Assembly: GCA_963759095.1 (NCBI GenBank)
Contig: CAVWYF010000032.1
Coordinates: 1-64,000, forward strand
Origin: Anderseniella sp963759095
GTDB lineage: Bacteria; Pseudomonadota; Alphaproteobacteria; Rhizobiales; Aestuariivirgaceae
DNA length: 64,000 nt
Direction: 5' to 3'
The translations under genes were made by a program, and so were the position numbers. This document shows, one piece after another, positions 19,139 to 28,522 of this stretch. The notes beneath the pieces were generated by a model that made no database searches, was not told the DNA's origin, and was given only the letters and a program-made list of their open reading frames with translations. Within the stretch, counting starts at the first letter, position 1; every line of letters begins with the position of its first letter.

Positions 19139-19350
19139 AAGGCGGTAAAGGGTGCTGTTCAATGGTCAAAACAGCGCAAGGCAATCTCCTGACATGGCGC
19201 AGATACAGGGAATCGCCAGTCAGTTCCTGCGAACAGGCTTATGGCCACTTTCTGCTCACCTGGCGCCGTCACACCAAATTCGCTGATTGTCCGGTAACTT
19301 GTGCATGCTATGTATCATGACAGCAGATTCAATCGGGACGCGAGAACGCC

Positions 19351-20730
19351 ATGCCGGAACTGGTGGAAGAGTTGGGGATACACGACGATGACGGTGCCTT
19401 GCGCGCTGAATTCGTGCGTGCGGTTGCCGACACCCTCCAGAAGGGTGATGCCCGACAGCTGCGCAAGCTCATCAAGGAACTGCATGTCGCCGACATCGCC
19501 GACCTGATCGAGTTCCTGCCGTCGGATGAGCGGGTGCGGTTTATCGAACTGCAGGGCCGGACTTTCGATTTTGAGGTATTGCCGGAACTTGATGAGTCCG
19601 TCCGTGACGGGCTCATGGATGCCTTGCCCAACCAGTTTATTTCCTCTGCCGTCCGCAAGCTGGACACCGATGACGCGCTTTACCTCATCGAGGACATGGA
19701 TGAGGAAGATCAGCAGGAAATCCTCGCCAAGGTCTCGCGTGAAGACCGCACTGCACTGACCCGCGGTCTGGAGTATCCCGAATACTCGGCTGGACGCCTG
19801 ATGCAGACCAGTTTTGTGGCCGTGCCCTCGTTCTGGTCGGTGGGCCAAACCATAGATTACATGCGTAACGAGGAAGAGCTGCCGGAAGATTTCATCGAGA
19901 TATACATCGTTGACCCGTCCTATCACACGGTTGGCTTCGTCCCGGTCAGCCTGGTATTGCGTCATCCAAGGTCTCAGCAAATCTCCGAGATCATGCGCGA
20001 ACACGATGTCGTCTTCTCTGTTACCGACGAGCAGGACGACGTTGCCTACAAGTTCGAACAATACCATCTGGGCTCGGCAGCCGTGGTGGATGACAACCAG
20101 CGCCTTGTCGGGTCGATCACAATCGACGATATCGTTGATGTTATCCAGGAAGAGGCGAGCGAAGACATCCTGCGCCTTGGCGGCGTCGGTGATGAGGAAA
20201 TCACGGACACCGTCTGGTCAACAACCCGGTCACGTTTTGGCTGGCTGGTGCTCAACCTGGCAACTGCCGTACTGGCATCCTGGGTGATCTCGCTGTTCGA
20301 TGCCTCCATTGAACAGATGGTGGCACTGGCAATCCTGATGCCCATAGTGGCATCCATGGGCGGCAATGCCGGGACCCAGACCATGACCGTTGCCGTGCGT
20401 GCCATTGCACAAAGAAACCTTGGTCCGGTAAACGCACTGCGTGTCGTGGCACGTGAAAGTACCGTAGGCGTTCTCAACGGTGTGGCCTTCGCCGTCATCA
20501 TGGGATTGTTCGCCTGGTGGTGGTTTGGCTCGGATCAATTGGGGCTGGTGATCGGCGCGGCGATGATCATCAACATGTTCGCTGCAGCGCTTGCCGGCAT
20601 TCTGATCCCGCTGGCGCTGGACCACTTTGAAATTGATCCGGCAGTCTCGTCCGGTGTGTTTGTTACCACCGTTACAGACGTCGTCGGCTTCTTCGCTTTT
20701 CTCGGGCTGGCCGCCTGGTGGTTGTTGTAG
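19351..20730 (+). CDS. mgtE: magnesium transporter MgtE
   Basis: Inner-membrane Mg2+ channel/transporter. The order of parts is the MgtE N domain (about 20-130), two CBS domains (about 135-260) and five membrane helices (about 290-459). The signature MPIVASMGGNAGTQT lies in the membrane part, and acidic residues in the N and CBS domains are those that sense cytosolic Mg2+ in this family. The 459-residue length is typical. No Mg2+ riboswitch of a known type is evident in the 260 bases upstream. It stands alone, with neighbours in the opposite orientation. Confidence 0.95.
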   Translation: MPELVEELGIHDDDGALRAEFVRAVADTLQKGDARQLRKLIKELHVADIADLIEFLPSDERVRFIELQGRTFDFEVLPELDESVRDGLMDALPNQFISSAVRKLDTDDALYLIEDMDEEDQQEILAKVSREDRTALTRGLEYPEYSAGRLMQTSFVAVPSFWSVGQTIDYMRNEEELPEDFIEIYIVDPSYHTVGFVPVSLVLRHPRSQQISEIMREHDVVFSVTDEQDDVAYKFEQYHLGSAAVVDDNQRLVGSITIDDIVDVIQEEASEDILRLGGVGDEEITDTVWSTTRSRFGWLVLNLATAVLASWVISLFDASIEQMVALAILMPIVASMGGNAGTQTMTVAVRAIAQRNLGPVNALRVVARESTVGVLNGVAFAVIMGLFAWWWFGSDQLGLVIGAAMIINMFAAALAGILIPLALDHFEIDPAVSSGVFVTTVTDVVGFFAFLGLAAWWLL

Positions 20731-20784
20731 TCGTTTCGAGGACCATCGCGATCACCATGAGTTTAACTGCACCTGCAAGCTGAT

Positions 20785-21246
20785 CTAGACAATCCACCAG
20801 GCCTTTACCCTGTCAGCATATTCCGTCCATGCATCGCCGAACTTGTCGCGCAGGTGTGTTTGCTCACGTACCACTGCCAGTTTGTGAACGGCTAGGGCGG
20901 CCAGCGGTGTCGCGATCAGCAACCAGCCGTTTTGCAGGGCCAGTCCCAGGCCAAGTGTTGCAATCGTATTGCCGACATAAATCGGATTGCGCATGAGCGC
21001 GAATGGGCCGGACGTAACAAGCTTGCCGGCAGCACGGTGCGGGAGAATGTTGGTGCGCGCCCTGGTCATTGTTGCCATCGCCCAGATGTCCAGGATTATA
21101 CCTGCCGCCAACACTGCGTAACCGGGCCATATCAACGTCACCGGCAGTGCAATGGGCTGCACGTGGTGCAGGCCTAGACCGGCAATCACAAGCCCGCCGA
21201 AAATCATCGGTGGCCAGGGCAGGGAATTTGGGGAATTTTCAGTCAT
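20785..21246 (-). CDS. isoprenylcysteine carboxyl methyltransferase family membrane protein
   Basis: A 153-residue integral membrane methyltransferase with about four helices. The conserved C-terminal half carries GPFALMRNPIYVGN and then REQTHLRDKFGDAWTEYADRV, the SAM-binding pattern of the ICMT/phospholipid methyltransferase family. Bacterial members have various or unknown substrates. It is convergent with mgtE, 54 bases apart. There is no operon partner, and the substrate is not predictable. Confidence 0.85.
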   Translation of the reverse strand: MTENSPNSLPWPPMIFGGLVIAGLGLHHVQPIALPVTLIWPGYAVLAAGIILDIWAMATMTRARTNILPHRAAGKLVTSGPFALMRNPIYVGNTIATLGLGLALQNGWLLIATPLAALAVHKLAVVREQTHLRDKFGDAWTEYADRVKAWWIV

Positions 21247-21298
21247 TCGCGGTTGCTTTCTCTAAACGTTCAAAGCCAAGATGCCACCAGATCAGTAT

Positions 21299-21374
21299 GA
21301 TTGTTGATTGGCTCAATCAACAATCATGAAACTGATCGCTTTCAAAGTGCTGGAGCAACTTTATAGGTTCAATC
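21299..21374. repeat. palindromic intergenic element, copy 1
   Basis: A perfect 12-base inverted repeat (21299-21310 and 21314-21325, three-base loop) is followed by ATGAAACTGATCGCTTTCAA and GTGCTGGAGCA, then a second small palindrome GGTTC-AATC-GAACC at about 21365-21378. The core matches the element at 52253-52357, while the hairpin arms differ in sequence but stay self-complementary. It lies between the methyltransferase and aldo/keto reductase genes. It resembles the mosaic palindromic repeats (RIME type) of Hyphomicrobiales. Confidence 0.65.
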
Positions 21375-21425
21375 GAACCCATGTCGCTTCAGGAACAGAC
21401 AAACCGCAAAGAGGCATGAAGGCGC

Positions 21426-22256
21426 ATGAAAAACGTATCTGCAAATGGAGCAGAGATTCCCGCTATTGGTCTTGGTACCTGGGAACTGCGTGGCGATGAA
21501 TGTGCAAAGCTCGTAGAAACTGCGTTGCGAAATGGCTACACCCACATCGATACGGCTCAGATGTACCAGAATGAGCGTGAAGTCGGCGCCGGTATCAGGG
21601 CATCCGGCGTGGACCGAGACAATCTGTTTGTGACCACGAAGATCTGGCCGGAAAATTATTCCACCAGTGACTTTGCCCAGGCAGTGGATGAACGTCTTGA
21701 ACTGCTGAATTGCGGCGCTGTGGATCTGTTGCTGCTGCATTGGCCGCCGCGTGCTGTCAGCATGGCAGAGGCTGTTGCCGCGCTGAACAAGGCCAAACGG
21801 GCAGGACTTGCCCGCCACATCGGGATATCCAACTTTACAGTGGCGCAGGTGGAAGAGGCAGTAGCGCTCTCAGACGAGCCTTTGGTGTGCAATCAGATTG
21901 AATATCATCCGCTGATCAATCAGGACAAGGTCCGTGCAGCGTGCGCACGCCACGGGCTTGCCGTAACCGCCTATTGCCCGATTGCCCGCAACAAGGTGGC
22001 CGATGAACCTGTTATCAGAGAGATTGCGCAGCGCCATGACGCCAGTCCGGCCCAGATCGCGCTGGCGTGGCTTGCCGGTCATGGTGATGTCATCTCCATC
22101 CCGCGATCATCGCGACCTGAAAGGCTCGCAGATAACCTGAAGGCGCTGGAGATTTCACTGAGTGACGACGAGATGGCCAAAATCAGCACATTGAATTCGC
22201 GCAATTTGCGGCTTGTCGACCCGGAAAGCGTTCGACCGCAATGGGATGCAGCCTGA
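21426..22256 (+). CDS. aldo/keto reductase (2,5-diketo-D-gluconate reductase type)
   Basis: NADPH-dependent carbonyl reductase with a TIM-barrel fold. The catalytic tetrad is complete: Asp42, Tyr47, Lys72 and His105 (in HIDTAQMY, TTKIW and LLLHWP). The cofactor-binding end has IPRSSRPERLADNL. The 276-residue length is usual. It is a single gene with the palindromic element about 50 bases upstream. The physiological substrate cannot be told; DkgA/DkgB-like reduction of ketoaldoses or methylglyoxal is the family precedent. Confidence 0.92.
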   Translation: MKNVSANGAEIPAIGLGTWELRGDECAKLVETALRNGYTHIDTAQMYQNEREVGAGIRASGVDRDNLFVTTKIWPENYSTSDFAQAVDERLELLNCGAVDLLLLHWPPRAVSMAEAVAALNKAKRAGLARHIGISNFTVAQVEEAVALSDEPLVCNQIEYHPLINQDKVRAACARHGLAVTAYCPIARNKVADEPVIREIAQRHDASPAQIALAWLAGHGDVISIPRSSRPERLADNLKALEISLSDDEMAKISTLNSRNLRLVDPESVRPQWDAA

Positions 22257-22263
22257 GAAACCC

Positions 22264-22746
22264 TCAGGCAACCTGGTTCTGGCTAAGCCCCCAGCCTTTT
22301 GAAACGCCGCCAAGTTTTTGCGCCCAGGTCTGAAACACTGTTTCAACGGCGTGGATTTCCTGCGGCACAGGTGTCATGCAAAGAGTGATCGCCACTGTCC
22401 AGATGCTGTCTGCGACCGGTTGTGCTTCCGCTGACAGGCAATTGTGCGCACTTTGAGAGATCGACACAATTTCCTCGGCGCACTGCTGCGATGGAACTTC
22501 GGCAAAGAACTGTATCCCGACAGGAGCAATGGCCTGTGCCGACGGAGCTTGTTGGACTTCAGCAACGGGCAGCCCCGGTACGGCGGAATTGTGACCAGGC
22601 AACACTGTTGCCGGCCGGTTTCCCGTCGCAAGACCAATCCGCGCCAGATTGGCGGGAGAATTCCTGTCATAGACCGGACCGTCTATGTCAGATGTTTTTT
22701 CGCGTGACAATACATCCCGCAACTTCCCGAAGAGACTTTCACCCAT
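22264..22746 (-). CDS. hypothetical protein
   Basis: A 160-residue open frame starting MGESLFGKLRDVLSREKT. It has no membrane segment, no signal peptide and no motif I recognise. The C-terminal half carries several cysteines. Codon use looks like real coding sequence, with few rare codons and G/C-rich third positions. It fills an otherwise empty 670-base space between the aldo/keto reductase and rhodanese genes and is convergent with the former, seven bases apart. A longer form starting at 22857 is possible. No function is proposed. Confidence 0.5.
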   Translation of the reverse strand: MGESLFGKLRDVLSREKTSDIDGPVYDRNSPANLARIGLATGNRPATVLPGHNSAVPGLPVAEVQQAPSAQAIAPVGIQFFAEVPSQQCAEEIVSISQSAHNCLSAEAQPVADSIWTVAITLCMTPVPQEIHAVETVFQTWAQKLGGVSKGWGLSQNQVA

Positions 22747-22929
22747 GTTCTGCCGATCCCGAACAACTGAAATATTGTGATTGATTGCAGGGTACCGGGT
22801 TTTGACTAACGAAACGTTGCTGTTGTGACCAGCTGTCAGAAACAGGACTTGACCCATTCGGCGTATCGATATGAAATTGCGAGTGATATTCGCATACCTT
22901 CCAACTCACCAGCATCGGAAATTTTACAC

Positions 22930-23334
22930 ATGCCTCAAGAAATAACGACCGGCATCAAGGATCTGCTCGCAGAGGCCAAAGCCGAGATATCAGAGGTTGA
23001 TGTTGCTGCAGCGCGCGAGTTGATTGACAACGACAATGCCCTGCTGATCGACATCCGCGATGTTCGTGAATTGTGGCGTGACGGGAAGGTGGCCGACTCC
23101 AGGCATGTACCGCGCGGCATGGTCGAATTCTGGATTGCGCCGGACAGTCCCTATCACAAGGATTATTTCACGGAAGACCGTCCGTTCATATTCATGTGCG
23201 CAGGCGGACTGCGCTCAGCGCTTGCAACCCAGATAGCCCAGCGAATGGGTCTCAAGCCGGCCTATAATCTGATCGGCGGATTTGGTGCATGGCGCGATGC
23301 TGAAGCTCCAATAATTCCGCACGAGAAAAAGTAG
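22930..23334 (+). CDS. rhodanese-like domain protein
   Basis: A single-domain sulfurtransferase of 134 residues. The N-terminal CH2-A part is LLIDIRDVRELW; the active-site loop is FMCAGGLRSAL with the catalytic Cys at 90, counted from the ATG at 22930. It could carry persulfide sulfur or act in thiol chemistry in the cytosol. An earlier in-frame ATG at 22825 would add 35 residues unlike the family, so 22930 is preferred. DUF1489 follows in the same direction about 130 bases later. Confidence 0.88.
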   Translation: MPQEITTGIKDLLAEAKAEISEVDVAAARELIDNDNALLIDIRDVRELWRDGKVADSRHVPRGMVEFWIAPDSPYHKDYFTEDRPFIFMCAGGLRSALATQIAQRMGLKPAYNLIGGFGAWRDAEAPIIPHEKK

Positions 23335-23464
23335 CCGACAGACCACAACGTCTGTTTTACGTGATCGGGTCGGCGGACTTCCATCCAGGTTGGCCGGTTG
23401 AATTCTGTGCACACTTGACGGTTCGACATTGCCTGTTGCCAGATGTATGCGAAAGGTAGGCCTG

Positions 23465-23881
23465 ATGGCTTTGCATATTCTGAAATTATGTGTCGGCGTG
23501 AACGACATTCCCGAACTTGCCGAATGGCAGGTGCTGCGCATGCGCACTGTCGGCAAGATCTGGCACATTACCCGAATGATGCCAAAGCGCGCCGATGAGA
23601 TTGTCGCCGGTGGCTCGCTTTACTGGGTGATAAAAGGCATGGTCGCAGTCCGTCAGCGCATCGTGGAAATCGAACAGTTTCAGGACGATGAAGGCATTTC
23701 GCGCTGCAAATTCATTTTTGATGAAAACCTGGTGCCGGTGCGGCCTCAGCCCCGGCGGCCGTTTCAGGGCTGGCGGTACCTGAAAGATGAAGATGCTCCC
23801 ATTGATCTGCCGAAGGGAGCCGTAGCGCATGACATGCCGGAGAAAATGCGCAATGAACTGGCAGAACTTGGTCTGCTGTAG
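23465..23881 (+). CDS. DUF1489 family protein
   Basis: A conserved alphaproteobacterial protein of unknown function, about 138 residues. Recognisable features are the start MALHILKLCVGV, the central GGSLYWVIKG and RCKFIFD, and the PRRPFQGWRYL segment near the C-terminus. The start at 23465 matches the family; 23429 would add 12 unrelated residues. It is convergent with panC, with only six bases between the stop codons. No catalytic motif is known. Confidence 0.88.
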   Translation: MALHILKLCVGVNDIPELAEWQVLRMRTVGKIWHITRMMPKRADEIVAGGSLYWVIKGMVAVRQRIVEIEQFQDDEGISRCKFIFDENLVPVRPQPRRPFQGWRYLKDEDAPIDLPKGAVAHDMPEKMRNELAELGLL

Positions 23882-23887
23882 GCCGCT

Positions 23888-24739
23888 CTAAACCGCGATA
23901 TTGTCGATCAACCGGGTCTTGCCCAACCAGCATGCAGCCAGAATCCGCAACTCAACCTCCGATATCGATTTCACCGGAGCCAGCGTTTCTGCAACACGCA
24001 CTTCCAGATAATCAGTATTGAAGCCTGCTTCCTTCAGCCGTTTTTTGGCTGAACTGCACGAGCGCGCAATGTTTTTGCCGGACCGGACGTCAGTGGCAAC
24101 ATCCTGCAGCGTCTGGTGCAGCAATGGCGCGGTCGCCCGTTCTTTATCGGACAGATACTCATTGCGGGACGACAACGCCAAACCGTCGTCTGCTCGTACT
24201 GTCGGAACCCCGATGACGCCGGTCGGGATTGACAGATCGCGCGCCATCTTGGTGACAACCTTCAACTGCTGGAAGTCCTTCTCACCAAACATCGCGTAAT
24301 CACAGCCTGCAGCAATGAACAGTTTGGCAACAACGGTCGCGACACCATCGAAGAAGTGGGGACGATGCTTGTCCTCCAGCCCGGCCTTTGCCGGCCCGGC
24401 CAGGGAAACCGACGTGCAAAACCCTTCTGGATACATTTCCAACAATGCCGGCGCATAAACCAGATGGCAGCCGGCCGCACGCAGTTTTTCAACATCGGTC
24501 TTTTCCGTCCGGGGATAGGCGTCCAGGTCTTCGCCGGGTGCAAATTGTTGTGGGTTCACGAATATGGTGACCACAACCCGGTCTGCGGTGCGCAAGCCCA
24601 TTTCCACCAGACGTAAATGTCCGTCGTGCAGGGCACCCATGGTGGGCACCAGCGCGGTTCGCATGTCTCGTCTTCGCCATTGAGATACCTGTGCCCTCAG
24701 GGTTTCAACGGTTCGAACTGTTTTGAGTTTGTCCGGCAT
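23888..24739 (-). CDS. panC: pantoate--beta-alanine ligase (pantothenate synthetase)
   Basis: Joins pantoate and beta-alanine with ATP, the last step of pantothenate synthesis, in the cytosol. The Rossmann-type ATP site PTMGALHDGH lies at 32-41. Further motifs are FVNPQQF, GEKDFQQL and SSRNEYLS (the KMSKS-like loop). The 283-residue length is normal. panB is not adjacent. The gene ends six bases from DUF1489 (convergent) and starts 38 bases downstream of putR's stop in the same direction. Confidence 0.95.
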   Translation of the reverse strand: MPDKLKTVRTVETLRAQVSQWRRRDMRTALVPTMGALHDGHLRLVEMGLRTADRVVVTIFVNPQQFAPGEDLDAYPRTEKTDVEKLRAAGCHLVYAPALLEMYPEGFCTSVSLAGPAKAGLEDKHRPHFFDGVATVVAKLFIAAGCDYAMFGEKDFQQLKVVTKMARDLSIPTGVIGVPTVRADDGLALSSRNEYLSDKERATAPLLHQTLQDVATDVRSGKNIARSCSSAKKRLKEAGFNTDYLEVRVAETLAPVKSISEVELRILAACWLGKTRLIDNIAV

Positions 24740-24777
24740 ATGTCAGGAATCAACTTGTTTCGTTGACACAAACCCTA

Positions 24778-25263
24778 TCATTTTTTTCCGTCCGTCCGCA
24801 TCGACTTCAAGGGCAGGGGTGTTCCATCCTTCACTTCTTCCATCACAAAATACGAATGTGTCCCCTGGACCATTGGCAATGAGCCAATCTCTCCGCCCAA
24901 AAGTTTCCGATAATCACTCATCCCCGCGACACGCGCCTTCAACAGGTAATCAAAATCACCGCCAACCATATGACATTCCAGAACATTCGCTACGCGACCA
25001 ATCGCTGAATTGAATGACCGTAATGTGCTTTCATCGGTTTCCTTCAAGGTCACCTGAATGAACACCAGAAGGTCCAGCCCCACTGCGTCGGGGTCAACAA
25101 TTGCCTTGTAACCGGAAATGAAGCCTCGCATTTCCAGTTTGCGCAGCCGCTGCGCACAAGGCGTGGAAGATAAATTGATCTGGCGCGCCAGATCGCTGAC
25201 ACTGATCCGGCCATCTGTTTGCAAAACATCCAGTATTTTAAGGTCGTGCATATCGAGTAACAT
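24778..25263 (-). CDS. putR: Lrp/AsnC-family regulator, probable proline-responsive PutR
   Basis: A DNA-binding regulator of about 161 residues. The N-terminal helix-turn-helix is in MHDLKILDVLQTDGRISVSD and LSSTPCAQRLRKLE; the C-terminal ligand/RAM domain runs from about 75. It is divergent from putA, and this PutA lacks the N-terminal ribbon-helix-helix found in self-regulating forms, so a separate activator is expected. In Rhodobacter and Agrobacterium the equivalent PutR activates putA in response to proline. ATG 25263 is preferred over a GTG at 25278. The tail is polar and basic. Confidence 0.85.
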   Translation of the reverse strand: MLLDMHDLKILDVLQTDGRISVSDLARQINLSSTPCAQRLRKLEMRGFISGYKAIVDPDAVGLDLLVFIQVTLKETDESTLRSFNSAIGRVANVLECHMVGGDFDYLLKARVAGMSDYRKLLGGEIGSLPMVQGTHSYFVMEEVKDGTPLPLKSMRTDGKK

Positions 25264-25316
25264 TGCTGAGGAACTCACATTTGACAGGAAAAATGGCTAC
25301 AAAACACCGAAATATA

Positions 25317-25329
25317 AGTGAATATCACT
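25317..25329. promoter_or_regulatory. dyad in the putR-putA intergenic region, probable PutR operator
   Basis: AGTGA-ATA-TCACT is a perfect five-base inverted repeat with a three-base centre. It lies 53 bases before the putA start and about 55 bases before the putR start, where an Lrp-type regulator serving both genes would bind. The A/T-rich centre fits the Lrp site style. Confidence 0.5.
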
Positions 25330-25381
25330 ATTAACGATCAATTACACAGCCAGAAGATGTTTTCAAGAAGGACCGTGCGTC

Positions 25382-28300
25382 ATGACCGCCTCATCTCTTC
25401 CCGCAATGGACAAGTTATCCAGTCAGCTTTTCAGCGATGAAACCGCACTGGTGCGACGGCTGGCCTCGCAGGCTGAACTGGACGGAGACGCGGCAGACGA
25501 GACGCAGAAGCTGGCCAGGGAACTCGTTTCAGCCGTTCGAAAGGGCCGGAAGCAAAAGGGCGGCGTAGACGAGTTCATGCAGGAGTACTCGCTCTCCAGC
25601 GAGGAGGGTGTTGTGCTGATGTGCCTGGCCGAAGCACTGTTGCGCATACCTGATGACCACACGGCCGACAAGTTGATTGCCGACAAGATCGGGGGACGTG
25701 ACTGGCACAAGCATGCTGGCGCGTCGGAATCGTTGTTTGTGAATGCCTCAACATGGGGCCTCATGCTGACCGGCAAGTTCGTCGGTCTGGGCGGCGAGGC
25801 GACCCATGACCCTTCGGGTTACCTTTCAAAAATCGTAAAACGCTCCGGTGAACCGATTGTTCGTCAGGCCATGCGCCACGCCATGCGCATCATGGGCAAG
25901 CAGTTCGTGCTTGGGCGCACCATTGCAGAAGCCCTCGATGTGTCGTCGCCGTTCAAGGCGCAAGGCTACAGGTTTTCCTACGACATGCTGGGTGAAGCCG
26001 CCCGGACCATGAAGGACGCAAACCGATACTGGCAGTCCTATAGCGACGCTATCCACGCCCTTGCCAAAAGCGAAAAGTCAGGCCCCAAGCGCCCGATCCA
26101 TGAATTGCCATCGATTTCCGTCAAGCTGTCCGCGCTGCATCCGCGTTATGAGGCGCGCACCGAAGCACGGGTCATGAATGAGCTTTACCCGCAGATCCAG
26201 AAGCTGTGCCTGCAGGCCCGCGATGGCGGGATTGCCCTTACCATAGATGCAGAAGAAGTCGACCGGCTGGAATTGTCTTTGCGGGTGTTTGGAAAGCTGG
26301 CCCATGATCCTGCACTGAAAGACTGGAACGGGCTTGGTCTGGCGGTGCAGGCCTATTCGCGCCGTGCCATGCCCGCTTTGGAATGGTTGGCCGAACTGGC
26401 AGAGAAAACCAGCCGGAGGTTTCCGGTACGGCTGGTCAAGGGCGCTTACTGGGATACCGAAATCAAGCTGGCCCAGATCGCCGGATTTGAAAATTTCCCA
26501 TTGTTTACCCGCAAGGTTTCTACTGACGTTTCCTACCTGGCCTGCGCCCGCTACTTGTTGCGGCGGCGCGATGTTTTCTATCCGCAGTTTGCCACCCATA
26601 ATGCCCATACAGTTGCCGCCGTTTCGGTGATGGCAGGCAATGATCGCGAATTTGAATTCCAGCGCCTGCATGGCATGGGACAGGCGCTTTATGACGCTGT
26701 CACTGCCAAGGAGGGCATCGGTCAGCCGTGCCGGATTTATGCACCGGTGGGCAGCCATGAGGACCTGCTGGCCTATCTCGTGCGCAGGCTGCTTGAAAAT
26801 GGCGCCAACACGTCGTTCGTCAACCGTCTGGCAGACGACGAAGCCCCGGTTGAAGAGATTGTCGAAGATCCGGTCGCGGTAGTGCGGCGGCTTGATGAAT
26901 TACCCCATCCACGCATTGCACCGCCGGCCGACTTGTTCAAACCGCGGCGCAATTCCGCCGGGCTGCCATTATGGGATGACGCCACCCGAATTCCATTGCT
27001 GGCTGAAATAGGCAAAGCGTTGAAGACACCGGTTAAAGCGTCGGCGCTGGTACCGGGAAAAGCACCGGGCGAAGCTGTTCGCGAGATTACGTCGCCACAT
27101 GATCGTTCCGTTGTTGTGGGACAGATATCGGAAGCATCGGATGCACAGGTTGAGGCAGCCATTACTTATGCGGCAGCATCGCAAGAGGCCTGGGATGCAC
27201 TGGGAGGCGGGTATCGCGCCAACTGTCTGGAACGGGCTGCAGACCTTTACGAGGCCAACGCCGCCAGACTTTTTGCGCTGCTGATCCGTGAGGCTGGCAA
27301 GACCCTCGACAACGCACAAGCTGATCTCAGGGAGGCCGTTGATTTCCTGAGATATTATGCAAGCGAGGCACGGGCCAGGTTTGAAGCGCCTGTCGAAATG
27401 CCGGGGCCAACCGGTGAAACCAACCAGATGTTCCTGCGTGGCCGCGGGGTTTTTGCCTGCATAGCGCCGTGGAATTTTCCATTGGCGATTTTCACCGGTC
27501 AGATGTCTGCCGCACTCGCTGCCGGCAACTCGGTGCTGGCAAAGCCTGCCGAACAGACACCTCTCATTGCCTATGAGGCCGTGAAGCTCATGCATCAGGC
27601 AGGCATACCGAACGAGGTGTTGTCCCTGCTGCCGGGAGATGGCGCACGTATTGGCGGGCAGGTGTTGCAGCATGCCAGGTTGGGCGGTGTCGCATTCACC
27701 GGCTCGACCCAGACCGCCCATATCATCAATCGAAGTCTGGCTGCGCGGAACGGAGCCATCCTGCCCCTCATCGCAGAAACCGGCGGGATGAATGCGATGA
27801 TTGTCGACTCTTCTGCCTTGCCGGAGCAGGCGGTTCGCGATCTGATCTTGTCGGCCTTTGATTCAGCCGGTCAGCGCTGTTCAGCCGCGCGGGTGCTTTT
27901 CGTGCAGGAGGACGCGGCGAAGCGGACAATAGACATGTTGTGCGGTGCGGCCAGCGAGTTGAAAATCGGTGATCCGCTTGACTACTCGACTGATGTTGGT
28001 CCGGTCATCGATGAGGAGGCCCGCGAGCGACTGGATGCACACAAGGCCCGCATGGCCCGCGAGGCAAAGAAGCTGGTTGATTTGCCAATGCCCGCCGATT
28101 GCAAGGCCGGTACCTTTGTCACCCCGGCCATCTACGAACTGGCGTCGTTGGCGCCCCTGCATGAGGAGGTATTCGGACCCTGCTTGCACGTGGTGAAGTA
28201 CAAGGCTGATAAACTGGACCAGGTATGCCGGGCGCTTAACGATACCGGGTACGGTCTGACCCTGGGCGTGCATTCGCGGGTTGAAGACACAATCGAACAG

Positions 28301-28522
28301 ATCCAGCGCCAGGTCAGGGTCGGCAACATGTATGTCAACCGCAACCAGATCGGTGCCGTTGTCGGCTCGCAACCATTTGGTGGCGAAGGCCTGTCCGGCA
28401 CCGGGCCAAAGGCCGGTGGGCCACATTATCTCGGGCAATTTGCGACGGAACGGGTTGTGTCAGTCGACACAACCGCGTCGGGTGGCAATGCAGCCTTGAT
28501 GAGCATGGGACCGGCGCGGTAA
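25382..28522 (+). CDS. putA: bifunctional proline dehydrogenase / delta-1-pyrroline-5-carboxylate dehydrogenase
   Basis: Oxidises proline to glutamate in two steps with FAD and NAD+, at the inner face of the membrane. The N-terminal alpha and proline-dehydrogenase barrel domains occupy about 1-480 (VKGAYWDTEIK, FATHNAHT, RLHGMGQALY). The aldehyde dehydrogenase domain begins near 540, with the catalytic Cys833 in SAGQRCSAARV and Glu799 in IAETGGMN. There is no N-terminal DNA-binding domain, consistent with the separate PutR. The 1,046-residue length suits the short alphaproteobacterial class. AAGGA lies about 10 bases before the ATG. The TAA abuts the stop of the serine hydrolase gene with no base between. 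Confidence 0.97.
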   Translation: MTASSLPAMDKLSSQLFSDETALVRRLASQAELDGDAADETQKLARELVSAVRKGRKQKGGVDEFMQEYSLSSEEGVVLMCLAEALLRIPDDHTADKLIADKIGGRDWHKHAGASESLFVNASTWGLMLTGKFVGLGGEATHDPSGYLSKIVKRSGEPIVRQAMRHAMRIMGKQFVLGRTIAEALDVSSPFKAQGYRFSYDMLGEAARTMKDANRYWQSYSDAIHALAKSEKSGPKRPIHELPSISVKLSALHPRYEARTEARVMNELYPQIQKLCLQARDGGIALTIDAEEVDRLELSLRVFGKLAHDPALKDWNGLGLAVQAYSRRAMPALEWLAELAEKTSRRFPVRLVKGAYWDTEIKLAQIAGFENFPLFTRKVSTDVSYLACARYLLRRRDVFYPQFATHNAHTVAAVSVMAGNDREFEFQRLHGMGQALYDAVTAKEGIGQPCRIYAPVGSHEDLLAYLVRRLLENGANTSFVNRLADDEAPVEEIVEDPVAVVRRLDELPHPRIAPPADLFKPRRNSAGLPLWDDATRIPLLAEIGKALKTPVKASALVPGKAPGEAVREITSPHDRSVVVGQISEASDAQVEAAITYAAASQEAWDALGGGYRANCLERAADLYEANAARLFALLIREAGKTLDNAQADLREAVDFLRYYASEARARFEAPVEMPGPTGETNQMFLRGRGVFACIAPWNFPLAIFTGQMSAALAAGNSVLAKPAEQTPLIAYEAVKLMHQAGIPNEVLSLLPGDGARIGGQVLQHARLGGVAFTGSTQTAHIINRSLAARNGAILPLIAETGGMNAMIVDSSALPEQAVRDLILSAFDSAGQRCSAARVLFVQEDAAKRTIDMLCGAASELKIGDPLDYSTDVGPVIDEEARERLDAHKARMAREAKKLVDLPMPADCKAGTFVTPAIYELASLAPLHEEVFGPCLHVVKYKADKLDQVCRALNDTGYGLTLGVHSRVEDTIEQIQRQVRVGNMYVNRNQIGAVVGSQPFGGEGLSGTGPKAGGPHYLGQFATERVVSVDTTASGGNAALMSMGPAR

